Origin: Streptomyces sp. NBC_00353
GTDB lineage: Bacteria > Actinomycetota > Actinomycetes > Streptomycetales > Streptomycetaceae
DNA length: 64,000 nt
NCBI RefSeq assembly: GCF_036108815.1
Contig: NZ_CP107985.1
Span: 7,437,501 to 7,501,500 of the forward strand
Direction: 5' to 3'
Positions 1 through 9,472 of the stretch are shown here, piece after piece. Numbering within the stretch: the stretch's first letter is position 1; every line of letters starts with the position of its first letter. A program made the position numbers and the translations under genes. Below the pieces are notes generated by a model, which saw nothing but the letters and a program-made list of their open reading frames with translations, did no database searches and was not told the DNA's origin.

Positions 1-301
1 CCGGTCGCTCGGCGTCCGCGCGGGCATCCCCGGCGTCGAGCAGCCGGAGCAGCGAGTTCCCCGGCAGTTCCAGCACCTCCTCCAGCGCCTTCACCGCCCG
101 CAGGGACTCGGCGCGCTGCGGGCGCCGGGCCCCCTGCTGCCAGTAACTCAGGCTGGTCACGCCGACCTTGACCCCGCGGTGTGCGAGATGGTGCTGCACC
201 CGCTGGAGCGGCAGCCCACGCACCGAGAAGGCGGTGCGCAGCGCCAGATGGAACGGGCCGGTGTGCAGCACCTGCGCCAGCTCGGCCTCGGTGCGCTGCA
301 T
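1..301 (-). CDS. Helix-turn-helix (XRE-like) regulator, N-terminal part only
   Basis: The gene starts at ATG 301-299 and runs off the left edge, so only the first 100 residues are visible. The start is supported by GGAGG at 308-312 (minus strand), six bases from the ATG. Residues 47-63 include VTSLSYWQQGARRPQ, which looks like the recognition helix and conserved RP turn of a lambda-repressor/XRE-type DNA-binding domain. It is followed by a leucine-rich helix (ALEEVLELPGNSLLRLL). The rest of the protein, where any ligand-binding domain would be, is missing. It is transcribed away from uvrC, and the shared upstream region carries several TGAAC/GTTCA elements, which suggests autoregulation (inference). 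Confidence 0.7.
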   Translation of the reverse strand, partial: MQRTEAELAQVLHTGPFHLALRTAFSVRGLPLQRVQHHLAHRGVKVGVTSLSYWQQGARRPQRAESLRAVKALEEVLELPGNSLLRLLDAGDARADAERP

Positions 302-313
302 GACGTGCCTCCA

Positions 314-483
314 GTGAACGTTCACGGCACGGGGCGGGGAGACCGCGCCGATGGGAGCGGGACGGCAGGTGGCCGGGGGCGGACCGTTCACGCGTCCGCC
401 ACACCGTTCACACCACGCTGTTCCCCCGCATTGAAGCGTGTTGACCCGTTCCCGACAACGGTCGATGCTCCTTGAACGGTGAC
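314..483. promoter_or_regulatory. Cluster of GTTCA/TGAAC operator-like motifs
   Basis: The divergent region between the HTH gene and uvrC holds a perfect 12-bp palindrome GTGAACGTTCAC at 314-325, two copies of CCGTTCAC at 384-391 and 404-411, and an inverted copy TGAACGGTGAC at 473-483. The palindrome lies just upstream of the ribosome binding site of the HTH gene. Repeated half-sites around one regulator gene are typical of an autoregulatory operator; the assignment is inference. Confidence 0.45.
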
Positions 484-581
484 GGCGCCCGCTGACCCCG
501 TGCTCCGGGGCGCGCTCCCCCACCCCGCACCCCGGAGCACGGCATCACCCCCGAGGACACCGCACTGTCACCGCCCGCAAG

Positions 582-587
582 TAGGGT
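582..587 (+). promoter_or_regulatory. Likely -10 element of a leaderless uvrC promoter
   Basis: TAGGGT matches the TANNNT -10 pattern of the main Streptomyces sigma factor. It ends seven bases before the uvrC ATG at 595, so transcription would begin at or next to the start codon. No Shine-Dalgarno sequence precedes the ATG, which fits a leaderless message. I see no clear -35 element. Confidence 0.4.
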
Positions 588-594
588 GGGCACC

Positions 595-2631
595 ATGGCA
601 GACCCCTCCAGCTACCGCCCCAAGCCGGGACAGATCCCCGACTCCCCGGGGGTCTACAAATTCCGCGACGAGCACCGCCGGGTGATCTACGTCGGGAAGG
701 CGAAGAGCCTGCGCCAGCGCCTGGCCAACTACTTCCAGGACCTGGCCAATCTCCACCCGCGCACCCGCACGATGGTCACCACGGCCGCCTCCGTCGAGTG
801 GACCGTCGTCGCCACCGAGGTCGAGGCGCTGCAGCTGGAGTACTCCTGGATCAAGGAGTTCGACCCCCGGTTCAACGTCAAGTACCGCGACGACAAGAGC
901 TATCCCTATCTCGCGGTCACGCTGAACGAGGAGTTCCCGCGGGTCCAGGTCATGCGCGGCGCCAAGAAGAAGGGCGTGCGGTACTTCGGTCCGTACGGGC
1001 ACGCCTGGGCGATCCGCGAGACCGTCGACCTGATGCTCCGGGTCTTTCCCGTCCGCACGTGCTCCGCCGGTGTCTTCAAGAACGCCACGCGGACCGGCCG
1101 CCCCTGCCTCCTCGGCTACATCGGCAAGTGCTCGGCGCCCTGCGTCGGCCGGGTCACCCCCGAGGAGCACCGAGAATTGGCGGACGGCTTCTGCGACTTC
1201 ATGGCCGGCCGCACGGGCACGTACATCCGCCGGCTGGAGAAGGACATGATGGCGGCGGCCGAAGAGATGGAGTACGAGCGGGCGGCCCGGCTCCGCGACG
1301 ACGTGGAGGCCCTCAAGCGGGCCATGGAGAAGAGCGCCGTCGTCCTCGCCGACGCCACCGACGCCGACCTGATCGCGGTCGCCGAGGACGAGCTCGAGGC
1401 CGCCGTGCAGATATTCCACGTCCGCGGCGGCCGGGTACGCGGCCAGCGCGGCTGGGTCACCGACAAGGTCGAGGCGGTCGACACCTCGGGCCTCGTCGAG
1501 CACGCCCTGCAGCAGCTGTACGGGGAGGAGACAGGCGACTCCGTCCCCAAGGAGGTCCTTGTCCCGGCCCTTCCGGAGGACCCCGAAGCGGTCTCCCAGT
1601 GGCTCGCCGACCGCCGGGGCTCCCAGGTCAGCCTGCGCATCCCGCAGCGTGGCGACAAGAAGGACCTGATGGTGACGGTCCAGCGCAACGCCCAGCAGGC
1701 CCTGGGGCTGCACAAGACCAAGCGCGCTTCCGATCTGACGACCCGCTCCCGCGCCCTGGAGGAGATCGCCGAGGCGCTCGGCCTCGACACGGCTCCGCTG
1801 CGCATCGAATGCTTCGACATCTCCCATCTCCAGGGCGACGACGTGGTCGCGTCCATGGTCGTCTTCGAGGACGGTCTGGCCCGCAAGAGCGAGTACCGCC
1901 GCTTCCAGATCAAGGGCTTCGAGGGGCAGGACGACGTCCGCTCGATGCACGAGGTGATCGGTCGTCGCTTCAGGCGCTACCTCCAGGAGAAGGAGCGGAC
2001 GGGGGAGTGGGAGGAGAGCCCGGCACCCTCCGGAGCCGTACCGGCCCCGGACCCCGCCGCCGGGGACGGCGACCCCTTCGACAACGAGCCCCGCGAGGAC
2101 GACGGCCGCCCCAAGCGGTTCGCCTACCCGCCGCAGCTCGTCGTGGTCGACGGCGGCCAGCCGCAGGTCGCCGCGGCCAAGCGGGCCCTCGACGAGCTGG
2201 GGATCGACGACATCGCGGTCTGCGGCCTCGCCAAGCGCCTCGAAGAGGTATGGCTGCCCGATGACGACGACCCCGTGGTCCTGCCCCGCTCCAGCGAGGG
2301 CCTCTACCTCCTGCAGCGCGTCCGCGACGAGGCCCACCGCTTCGCCATCACTTATCAGCGGGCCAAGCGCGCCAAGCGCATCCGCTCCAGCCCCCTGGAC
2401 GCCGTCGCAGGCCTCGGCGAGACCCGGAAACAGGCGTTGATCAAGCATTTCGGCTCCGTGAAGAAGCTGAAGCAGGCGACAATCGACGAGATCTGCGAGG
2501 TTCCGGGGATAGGCCGCAGGACGGCGGAATCAGTGGCTGTCGCCCTCGCCTCGACCACCCCGGCCGCGCCCGCCGTGAATACGGCGACAGGAGAGATCAT
2601 TGAAGAGGACGACGGGGGCAGCACGACATGA
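595..2631 (+). CDS. uvrC: Excinuclease ABC subunit C
   Basis: UvrC makes the dual incisions of nucleotide excision repair after UvrA/UvrB load at a lesion. The 678-residue product has the full architecture. A GIY-YIG nuclease is at the N terminus (G19-V-Y21 and I31-Y-V-G34). A UVR helix pair that contacts UvrB lies near residues 215-250 (EYERAARLRDDVEALK). The RNase H-like 5' nuclease domain includes ECFDISHLQGDD, and a double helix-hairpin-helix (VAGLGETRKQALIKHF, EVPGIGRRTAES) ends the protein. A proline- and acid-rich insert near residues 475-500 interrupts the nuclease domain, as is usual in actinobacteria. ATG 595 is preferred to the in-frame GTG 586 because of the adjacent -10 element. 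Its stop overlaps rapZ by four bases. Confidence 0.97.
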   Translation: MADPSSYRPKPGQIPDSPGVYKFRDEHRRVIYVGKAKSLRQRLANYFQDLANLHPRTRTMVTTAASVEWTVVATEVEALQLEYSWIKEFDPRFNVKYRDDKSYPYLAVTLNEEFPRVQVMRGAKKKGVRYFGPYGHAWAIRETVDLMLRVFPVRTCSAGVFKNATRTGRPCLLGYIGKCSAPCVGRVTPEEHRELADGFCDFMAGRTGTYIRRLEKDMMAAAEEMEYERAARLRDDVEALKRAMEKSAVVLADATDADLIAVAEDELEAAVQIFHVRGGRVRGQRGWVTDKVEAVDTSGLVEHALQQLYGEETGDSVPKEVLVPALPEDPEAVSQWLADRRGSQVSLRIPQRGDKKDLMVTVQRNAQQALGLHKTKRASDLTTRSRALEEIAEALGLDTAPLRIECFDISHLQGDDVVASMVVFEDGLARKSEYRRFQIKGFEGQDDVRSMHEVIGRRFRRYLQEKERTGEWEESPAPSGAVPAPDPAAGDGDPFDNEPREDDGRPKRFAYPPQLVVVDGGQPQVAAAKRALDELGIDDIAVCGLAKRLEEVWLPDDDDPVVLPRSSEGLYLLQRVRDEAHRFAITYQRAKRAKRIRSSPLDAVAGLGETRKQALIKHFGSVKKLKQATIDEICEVPGIGRRTAESVAVALASTTPAAPAVNTATGEIIEEDDGGSTT

Positions 2632-3620
2632 CTGAGCACGAACACGAGCAGGAGCGCGCGCACGACGGCACAGACCGCGTGCACGACAGCACGGACCGAG
2701 CAGACGGAGCAGGACACGTGAGTACGGGCACCACGACCGAGACGGGCGATGCCACCGCGGCCATCCCCGAGCTGGTGATCATCTCCGGCATGTCGGGCGC
2801 CGGACGATCCACCGCCGCCAAGTGTCTGGAGGACCTCGGCTGGTTCGTCGTCGACAACCTGCCGCCCGCCCTGATCCCCACCATGGTGGAGCTCGGCGCC
2901 CGGTCCCAGGGCAATGTGGCCCGGATCGCCGTCGTCGTCGACGTGCGCGGCCGCCGTTTCTTCGACAACCTGCGTGAGTCCCTCGCCGACCTCGCGTCCA
3001 GGCACGTCACCCGGCGGATTGTCTTCCTGGAGTCCTCCGACGACGCGCTGGTCCGCCGCTTCGAATCGGTCCGCCGCCCGCACCCCCTCCAGGGCGACGG
3101 CCGCATCGTCGACGGCATCGCCGCCGAGCGCGACCTGCTGCGCGAGCTGCGCGGCGACGCCGACCTGGTGATCGACACCTCCAGCCTCAATGTGCACGAG
3201 CTGCGCGCCAAGATGGACGCCCAGTTCGCCGGTGACGAGGAGCCGGAGCTGCGCGCCACGGTGATGTCGTTCGGCTTCAAGTACGGCCTGCCGGTCGACG
3301 CGGACCTGGTGGCCGACTGCCGCTTCCTGCCCAACCCGCACTGGGTCCCCGAGCTGCGCCCGTTCACCGGACTCAACGAGGAGGTCTCGGCGTACGTCTT
3401 CAACCAGCCGGGCGCCAAGGAGTTCCTCAACCAGTACACCGAGCTGCTCCAGCTGGTTGCCGCGGGCTACCGCCGTGAGGGCAAGCGCTATGTGACGATC
3501 GCCGTCGGCTGCACGGGCGGCAAGCACCGCTCCGTCGCGATGTCCGAGAAGCTGGCCGCCCGGCTCGCCGCCGAGGGGATCGAGACCGTTCTCGTCCACC
3601 GGGACATGGGGCGCGAGTGA
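2628..3620 (+). CDS. rapZ: RNase adapter RapZ / YvcJ-type nucleotide-binding protein
   Basis: This is a P-loop NTPase of the RapZ/YvcJ family, which in enterobacteria directs RNase E to the GlmZ small RNA and in Gram-positives binds and hydrolyses nucleotides. The Walker A motif GMSGAGRS is at residues 54-61 and the conserved C-terminal RNA/ligand-binding signature CTGGKHRSV is near the end. The annotated ATG overlaps the uvrC stop (ATGA). The first 30 residues are a hydrophilic His/Asp-rich extension absent from the family core. An alternative GTG at 2718, preceded by GGAG at 2706-2709, would give a 300-residue protein and may be the true or a second start. It is co-transcribed with yvcK and whiA, as in most actinobacteria and firmicutes. 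Confidence 0.93.
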   Translation: MTEHEHEQERAHDGTDRVHDSTDRADGAGHVSTGTTTETGDATAAIPELVIISGMSGAGRSTAAKCLEDLGWFVVDNLPPALIPTMVELGARSQGNVARIAVVVDVRGRRFFDNLRESLADLASRHVTRRIVFLESSDDALVRRFESVRRPHPLQGDGRIVDGIAAERDLLRELRGDADLVIDTSSLNVHELRAKMDAQFAGDEEPELRATVMSFGFKYGLPVDADLVADCRFLPNPHWVPELRPFTGLNEEVSAYVFNQPGAKEFLNQYTELLQLVAAGYRREGKRYVTIAVGCTGGKHRSVAMSEKLAARLAAEGIETVLVHRDMGRE

Positions 3621-4651
3621 CCAGCCGCAATCTGCGCCTGCGGCGGCTGCGCAGAGCCACCTCTGCGCTCTCCGCCCGCAAGCGTGGCGCCCAGCCCAAG
3701 GTCGTCGCGCTCGGCGGCGGCATGGGCCTGTCCGCGTCGCTCGCCGCGCTGCGCCGGATCACCGGCGATCTCACCGCTGTGGTCACCGTCGCCGACGACG
3801 GCGGCTCCAGCGGCCGGCTCCGTGAGGAGCTCGGCGTCCTGCCGCCCGGCGACCTCCGCAAGGCGCTCGCCGCACTCTGCGGCGACGACGACTGGGGCCA
3901 GACCTGGGCGCAGGTCATCCAGCACCGCTTCCAGTCCAAGGGCGATCTGCACGAGCACGCGGTCGGAAATCTGCTGATCGTCGCCCTCTGGGAGCAGCTC
4001 GGCGACCATGTACAGGCCCTGGACCTGGTCGGCAAGCTCCTCGGCGCGCACGGCCGGGTGCTGCCCATGTCCGCTGTGCCGCTGGAGCTCCAGGCGCTCG
4101 TACGGGGCCACGACCCGGCCCGTCCGGACGCCGTGGACACGGTGCGCGGCCAGGCGACGGTGGCGCTGACCCCCGGTGAGGTGCAGTCCGTGCACCTCGT
4201 CCCGAACGACCCGCCGGCCGTCCCGGAGGCGGTCGAGGCGGTCCTCGACGCGGACTGGGTGGTGCTCGGCCCGGGATCCTGGTTCTCTTCGGTGATCCCG
4301 CATCTGCTCGTACCGGAACTGCTCGACGCGCTCGTCGCGACGAAGGCCCGCAAGGTCCTCTCGCTCAACCTGGCACCGCAGCCCGGCGAAACTGATGGCT
4401 TCTCTCCGCAGCGTCATTTGGAGGTTTTGGGACGACACGCCCCTAAACTCGCCCTGGACGTGGTGCTGGCCGACGAAGCCGCCGTGCCCGATCGCGAGTC
4501 CCTCGCCGATGCCGCCAAGCGGCTCGGTGCCGCGGTCGAGCTGGCGCCGGTGGCCTCACCCGACGGCGTTCCGATCCATGATCCGGAGCTGTTGGCCGCC
4601 GCGTACGACCGTATTTTTCGGATGCATGGAAGGATCGGCCCATGGCGATGA
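3617..4651 (+). CDS. yvcK: YvcK/CofD-like gluconeogenesis factor
   Basis: The 344-residue protein belongs to the YvcK branch of the CofD-like superfamily. These proteins bind UDP-sugars and link central carbon flux to cell-wall synthesis in Bacillus and mycobacteria (CuvA). The glycine-rich substrate loop VVALGGGMGLSASLAAL and the motif TVADDGGSSGRLREE are near residues 27-70, followed by PPGDLRKALAAL. It starts at GTG 3617 inside the rapZ stop (GTGA) and overlaps whiA by ten bases, so translation is probably coupled along the operon. Members of this branch do not make coenzyme F420, in contrast to true CofD. Confidence 0.93.
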   Translation: MTSRNLRLRRLRRATSALSARKRGAQPKVVALGGGMGLSASLAALRRITGDLTAVVTVADDGGSSGRLREELGVLPPGDLRKALAALCGDDDWGQTWAQVIQHRFQSKGDLHEHAVGNLLIVALWEQLGDHVQALDLVGKLLGAHGRVLPMSAVPLELQALVRGHDPARPDAVDTVRGQATVALTPGEVQSVHLVPNDPPAVPEAVEAVLDADWVVLGPGSWFSSVIPHLLVPELLDALVATKARKVLSLNLAPQPGETDGFSPQRHLEVLGRHAPKLALDVVLADEAAVPDRESLADAAKRLGAAVELAPVASPDGVPIHDPELLAAAYDRIFRMHGRIGPWR

Positions 4652-5631
4652 CGCCAGCGGTGAAGGACGAAATCTCTCGGCTTCCCGTGACCCGGACCTG
4701 CTGCAGGAAGGCAGAGGTTTCGGCGATTCTTCGGTTCGCGGGCGGGCTGCACCTGGTGAGCGGCCGGATTGTGATCGAGGCGGAGCTGGACACCGCGATG
4801 GCGGCGCGTCGGCTGAAGCGGGACATTCTCGAAATTTTCGGGCACAGCTCGGAGCTGATCGTGATGGCTCCCGGCGGGCTGCGCCGCGGCTCCCGCTATG
4901 TCGTACGGGTGGTGGCGGGCGGCGACCAGCTGGCCCGCCAGACCGGCCTGGTGGACGGTCGCGGCCGGCCCATCCGCGGGCTGCCCCCGCAGGTGGTCTC
5001 GGGGGCCACCTGCGACGCCGAGGCTGCCTGGCGCGGTGCCTTCCTGGCCCACGGCTCGCTCACCGAGCCGGGCCGCTCCTCCTCGCTGGAGGTGACCTGC
5101 CCGGGCCCGGAGGCGGCGCTCGCACTGGTCGGCGCGGCCCGCAGGCTCTCCATCGCGGCGAAGGCCCGCGAGGTACGCGGCGTGGACCGGGTCGTCGTCC
5201 GCGACGGCGATGCGATCGGCGCCCTGCTCACCCGGCTCGGCGCCCATGAGTCGGTGCTGGCCTGGGAGGAGCGGCGGATGCGCCGCGAGGTCCGGGCCAC
5301 CGCCAACCGGCTCGCCAACTTCGACGACGCCAACCTGCGCCGCTCGGCACGGGCCGCGGTGGCCGCAGGCGCCCGGGTGGGGCGCGCCCTGGAGATCCTG
5401 GGCGAAGAGGTGCCCGAGCACCTCGCGGCGGCCGGACGGCTGCGCATGGAGCACAAGCAGGCCTCCCTGGAGGAGCTGGGTGCGCTCGCCGACCCGCCGC
5501 TGACCAAGGACGCGGTAGCCGGCCGGATCCGCCGGCTGCTGGCCATGGCCGACAAGCGGGCCCAGGACCTCGGTATCCCGGGGACGGAGTCCACGCTCAG
5601 CGAGGAGCTCGCCGACGGCTTGGTGGGCTGA
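4642..5631 (+). CDS. whiA: Sporulation transcription regulator WhiA
   Basis: WhiA, with WhiB, switches Streptomyces aerial hyphae from growth to sporulation septation by controlling genes such as ftsZ and filP. The 329-residue product shows the family layout: an N-terminal domain related to LAGLIDADG homing endonucleases without nuclease activity (about residues 1-220), then a C-terminal helix-turn-helix (about residues 240-310, EHKQASLEELGALADPPLTKDAVAGRIRRLL split by a short linker). The start at ATG 4642 has AAGGA nearby and lies within the end of yvcK. A transcription terminator follows about 100 bases after the stop. Confidence 0.96.
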   Translation: MAMTPAVKDEISRLPVTRTCCRKAEVSAILRFAGGLHLVSGRIVIEAELDTAMAARRLKRDILEIFGHSSELIVMAPGGLRRGSRYVVRVVAGGDQLARQTGLVDGRGRPIRGLPPQVVSGATCDAEAAWRGAFLAHGSLTEPGRSSSLEVTCPGPEAALALVGAARRLSIAAKAREVRGVDRVVVRDGDAIGALLTRLGAHESVLAWEERRMRREVRATANRLANFDDANLRRSARAAVAAGARVGRALEILGEEVPEHLAAAGRLRMEHKQASLEELGALADPPLTKDAVAGRIRRLLAMADKRAQDLGIPGTESTLSEELADGLVG

Positions 5632-5731
5632 GGTGAAACGGCGTCGAATCCCGGCCGAAGGCGGCACGTGCTTTGCCCCCGGGGATGTTGACACTCCGTA
5701 ATCGTCACTGCATGTGAGGCCGAGCAACCGG

Positions 5732-5763
5732 AGGCCCGTACGCCTACCGGGGAGTACGGGCCT
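5732..5763 (+). terminator. Terminator of the uvrC-whiA operon
   Basis: AGGCCCGTAC at 5732-5741 pairs perfectly with GTACGGGCCT at 5754-5763 across a 12-base loop, followed by TTCG. It is placed 100 bases after whiA and before the gap promoter. Confidence 0.7.
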
Positions 5764-5788
5764 TCGCGGCGCTTCCGGCCCCGCACGA

Positions 5789-5819
5789 TGTCACTCCGGA
5801 GCCCACGGAGAGGTAGGGT
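5789..5819 (+). promoter_or_regulatory. Candidate gap promoter
   Basis: TAGGGT at 5814-5819 is a good -10 element, with a weak -35 (TGTCAC, 5789-5794) 19 bases upstream. Transcription would begin near 5826 and leave a leader of about 67 bases before the gap GTG at 5893. A second TTGACA at 5688-5693 upstream has no convincing -10 partner. Confidence 0.45.
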
Positions 5820-5892
5820 CGGAGGCGGTCGGGGACATCCCATACAACTCGCCGGCGTCGAAACCCGGCGTACCTAACGAGGAGATCGGTTC

Positions 5893-6900
<1,008 letters not shown>

Positions 6901-6933
6901 CCGTCGGATCGGCAGGCACCTCGATGTGAGCAA

Positions 6934-6971
6934 GGGGCTCGGACAGCGCAACGCAGCGCCGTTCGAGCCCC
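6934..6971 (+). terminator. Hairpin between gap and pgk
   Basis: GGGGCTCG at 6934-6941 pairs with CGAGCCCC at 6964-6971, and the stem extends inward by G-T, A-T and C-G pairs to 11 bp. There is no T-run. It could be a partial terminator or an mRNA processing or stability element that separates high gap expression from pgk and tpiA. Confidence 0.5.
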
Positions 6972-7008
6972 GTTGCATGCTTCCCCGCCCTCCAAGGAGT
7001 CCAGCAAG

Positions 7009-8220
7009 ATGAAGACGATCGACGAACTTCTCGCCGAAGGGGTCACCGGCAAGCGCGTATTCGTCCGCGCCGACCTCAACGTGCCGCTGAGCGGCACCAC
7101 CATCACCGACGACGGCCGCATCCGCGCCGTCCAGCCGACCGTGGAGAAGCTGGCCGCGGCCGGTGCCCGGGTCATCGTCGCCTCGCACCTGGGCCGCCCC
7201 AAGGGCGCCCCGGACCCGGCCTTCTCCCTGGCCCCCGCCGCCGCCCGGCTCGGCGAGCTGATCGGTGCCGACGTGGCCTTCGCGACCGACACGGTCGGCG
7301 AGTCCGCCCGTGCCACGGTCGCCGCGCTCACCGACGGCAAGGTCGCCGTCATCGAGAATCTCCGCTTCAACCCCGGCGAGACGTCGAAGGACGACGCCGA
7401 GCGCGGCGCGTTCGCCGATCAGCTCGCCGAGCTCGCCGATGTGTACGTGGGCGACGGCTTCGGAGCCGTCCACCGCAAGCACGCCTCGGTCTTCGACCTC
7501 CCGGCCCGGCTGCCGCACGCCGCGGGCGACCTGATCGCCACCGAGGTCGGCGTCCTGAAGAAGCTCACCGAGGACGTCGCGCGCCCGTACGCCGTCGTGC
7601 TCGGCGGCTCCAAGGTCTCCGACAAGCTCGGCGTCATCGACCACCTCCTGGAGCGGGCCGACCGCATCCTCATCGGCGGCGGCATGGCGTACACCTTCCT
7701 CAAGGCCCAGGGCCACGAGGTCGGCAGCTCCCTCCTGCAGGAGGACCAGATCCCGGCGGTGCTGGAGTATCTGAAGCGGGCCGAGGAGAAGGGCGTGGAG
7801 TTCGTGCTCCCCGTCGACGTCGTGGTCTCCGAGCAGTTCCCCGACCTCAAGACCAAGGCCCCGAGCCGGCATACCACCGTGCCCGCGGATGCCATCCCGG
7901 CCGGTGTGATGGGTCTGGACAACGGACCCGAGACCAACAAGCTGTACGCCTCGAAGCTCGCCGACGCCGTCACCGTCTTCTGGAACGGCCCGATGGGCGT
8001 TTTCGAGCACCCCGATTACGCCGAGGGCACCCGGGCAGTCGCCCAGGCCCTCGTCGACTCCGAGGGCTTCAGTGTCGTCGGCGGTGGCGACTCCGCCGCG
8101 GCCGTCCGCATCCTGGGCTTCGACGAGAACGCATTCGGCCACATCTCGACCGGTGGCGGCGCCAGCCTCGAATACCTCGAGGGCAAGACGCTTCCCGGCC
8201 TCGCCGCACTGGAGGACTGA
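7009..8220 (+). CDS. pgk: Phosphoglycerate kinase
   Basis: Pgk transfers the acyl phosphate of 1,3-bisphosphoglycerate to ADP, the first ATP-yielding step of glycolysis. The 403-residue protein carries the N-domain signature RVFVRADLNVPL, the substrate loop SHLGRPKG, the hinge region VLGGSKVSDKLGVI and the nucleotide-domain motifs WNGPMGVFE and GGGDSAAAV. ATG 7009 is supported by AAGGAG at 6994-6999; upstream in-frame codons fall within the intergenic hairpin region. It is followed after six bases by tpiA, whose ribosome binding site lies inside the end of pgk. Confidence 0.97.
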   Translation: MKTIDELLAEGVTGKRVFVRADLNVPLSGTTITDDGRIRAVQPTVEKLAAAGARVIVASHLGRPKGAPDPAFSLAPAAARLGELIGADVAFATDTVGESARATVAALTDGKVAVIENLRFNPGETSKDDAERGAFADQLAELADVYVGDGFGAVHRKHASVFDLPARLPHAAGDLIATEVGVLKKLTEDVARPYAVVLGGSKVSDKLGVIDHLLERADRILIGGGMAYTFLKAQGHEVGSSLLQEDQIPAVLEYLKRAEEKGVEFVLPVDVVVSEQFPDLKTKAPSRHTTVPADAIPAGVMGLDNGPETNKLYASKLADAVTVFWNGPMGVFEHPDYAEGTRAVAQALVDSEGFSVVGGGDSAAAVRILGFDENAFGHISTGGGASLEYLEGKTLPGLAALED

Positions 8221-8226
8221 CCTTTC

Positions 8227-9003
8227 ATGAGCACCCGTACCCCGCTGATGGCGGGCAACTGGAAGATGAACCTCAACCACCTCGAGGCCATCGCACACGT
8301 CCAGAAGCTCGCCTTCGCCCTGGCCGACAAGGACTACGACGCCGTCGAGGTCGCCGTCCTGCCGCCCTTCACCGACCTGCGCTCGGTGCAGACGCTGGTC
8401 GACGGCGACAAACTGAAGATCAAGTACGGCGCCCAGGACATCTCGGCGCACGACTCCGGCGCGTACACCGGCGAGATCTCCGGTCCCATGCTCGCCAAGC
8501 TGAAGTGCACCTATGTGGCCATCGGCCACTCCGAGCGCCGCCAGTACCACCACGAGACCGACGAGATCGTCAACGCCAAGATCAAGGCCGCGTACAAGAA
8601 CGGCCTCACCCCGATCCTGTGCGTCGGCGAGGAGGAGTCGGTCCGCGAGGACGGCCGCCACGTCGCGCACACCCTCGCGCAGGTCGACGGCGCGCTCAAG
8701 GACATTCCGGCCGAGCAGGCCGAGTCCATCGTGATCGCGTACGAGCCGGTCTGGGCCATCGGGACCGGCAAGGTCTGCGGCGCCGACGACGCCCAGGAGG
8801 TCTGCGGGGCCATCCGCGGCCGGCTCGCCGAGCTGTACTCCCAGGAGCTGGCCGACGCGGTCCGCATCCAGTACGGCGGCTCGGTGAAGTCGGGGAACGT
8901 CGCGGAGATCATGGCAAAGCCCGACATCGACGGTGCGCTGATCGGTGGCGCCGCTCTCGACGCGGACGAATTCGTCAAGATCGTCCGCTTCCGCGACCAG
9001 TGA
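8227..9003 (+). CDS. tpiA: Triosephosphate isomerase
   Basis: TpiA interconverts dihydroxyacetone phosphate and glyceraldehyde-3-phosphate. The 258-residue TIM barrel has all catalytic residues in place: K13 in AGNWKMN, H101 in AIGHSERR and E173 in YEPVWAIGTGK, whose sequence is also the mobile loop 6. GGAGG at 8211-8215, within the last codons of pgk, serves the start at 8227. It is the last gene of the glycolytic operon; a strong hairpin follows 32 bases after the stop. Confidence 0.97.
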   Translation: MSTRTPLMAGNWKMNLNHLEAIAHVQKLAFALADKDYDAVEVAVLPPFTDLRSVQTLVDGDKLKIKYGAQDISAHDSGAYTGEISGPMLAKLKCTYVAIGHSERRQYHHETDEIVNAKIKAAYKNGLTPILCVGEEESVREDGRHVAHTLAQVDGALKDIPAEQAESIVIAYEPVWAIGTGKVCGADDAQEVCGAIRGRLAELYSQELADAVRIQYGGSVKSGNVAEIMAKPDIDGALIGGAALDADEFVKIVRFRDQ

Positions 9004-9035
9004 GTATGCGGTAGCGCGGATCCGTCGTACCCTTG

Positions 9036-9069
9036 CGGGGGCCGAGGAGGTGCGTCCTCCCGGCCCCCG
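9036..9069 (+). terminator. Terminator after tpiA
   Basis: CGGGGGCCG (9036-9044) and GGAGG (9046-9050) pair with CCTCC (9056-9060) and CGGCCCCCG (9061-9069) around a five-base loop, leaving one bulged A at 9045. The stem has 14 pairs. Confidence 0.7.
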
Positions 9070-9126
9070 TTGTCCGTCAGATCCGTTAGAGCAGTCCAAG
9101 GGAATTCCGGAAAGTAGGGACCAGCC

Positions 9127-9363
9127 GTGGTTATGGGGTTCTCGATCGCCCTGATCGTCTTCAGCCTGCTGCTGATGCTGCTGGTGCTGATGCACAAGGG
9201 AAAGGGCGGCGGCCTCTCCGACATGTTCGGTGGCGGTATGCAGTCGTCCGTCGGTGGCTCGTCGGTCGCCGAGCGAAACCTCGACCGGATCACCGTAGTG
9301 GTCGGTCTGGGATGGTTCGCGTGCATTATTGTGCTTGGTCTGCTGATGAAGCTGGACAACTGA
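9127..9363 (+). CDS. secG: Preprotein translocase subunit SecG
   Basis: SecG is the small accessory subunit of the SecYEG translocon and assists insertion cycles of SecA. The 78-residue product has two hydrophobic segments (about residues 3-25 and 52-74) separated by a glycine-rich cytoplasmic loop that contains GGGLSDMFGGGMQ, the family hallmark. A GTG at 9127 is used here; ATG 9133 is two codons downstream and equally possible. The secG gene follows tpiA in most actinobacteria, although a terminator lies between them here. Confidence 0.93.
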   Translation: MVMGFSIALIVFSLLLMLLVLMHKGKGGGLSDMFGGGMQSSVGGSSVAERNLDRITVVVGLGWFACIIVLGLLMKLDN

Positions 9364-9391
9364 CCCGCCGTCCGCGATTCCCGGTGAGGGT

Positions 9392-9433
9392 GTAACTCCT
9401 TTCACTGGACGCACGTTGGGCCTTACGTAGACT
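9392..9433 (+). promoter_or_regulatory. Overlapping sigma-R-like and HrdB-like promoters of rbpA
   Basis: GTAAC at 9392-9396 and GTTG at 9415-9418 are separated by exactly 18 bases and differ from the sigma-R consensus GGAAY-N18-GTTG by one base. CTGGAC (9405-9410) and TAGACT (9428-9433), 17 bases apart, form a vegetative promoter. In S. coelicolor rbpA is known to belong to the thiol-stress sigma-R regulon, which supports the first assignment. Confidence 0.6.
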
Positions 9434-9472
9434 GGGGCATCTTCGAGCACCATCACGCAGGGAGTTACGACC

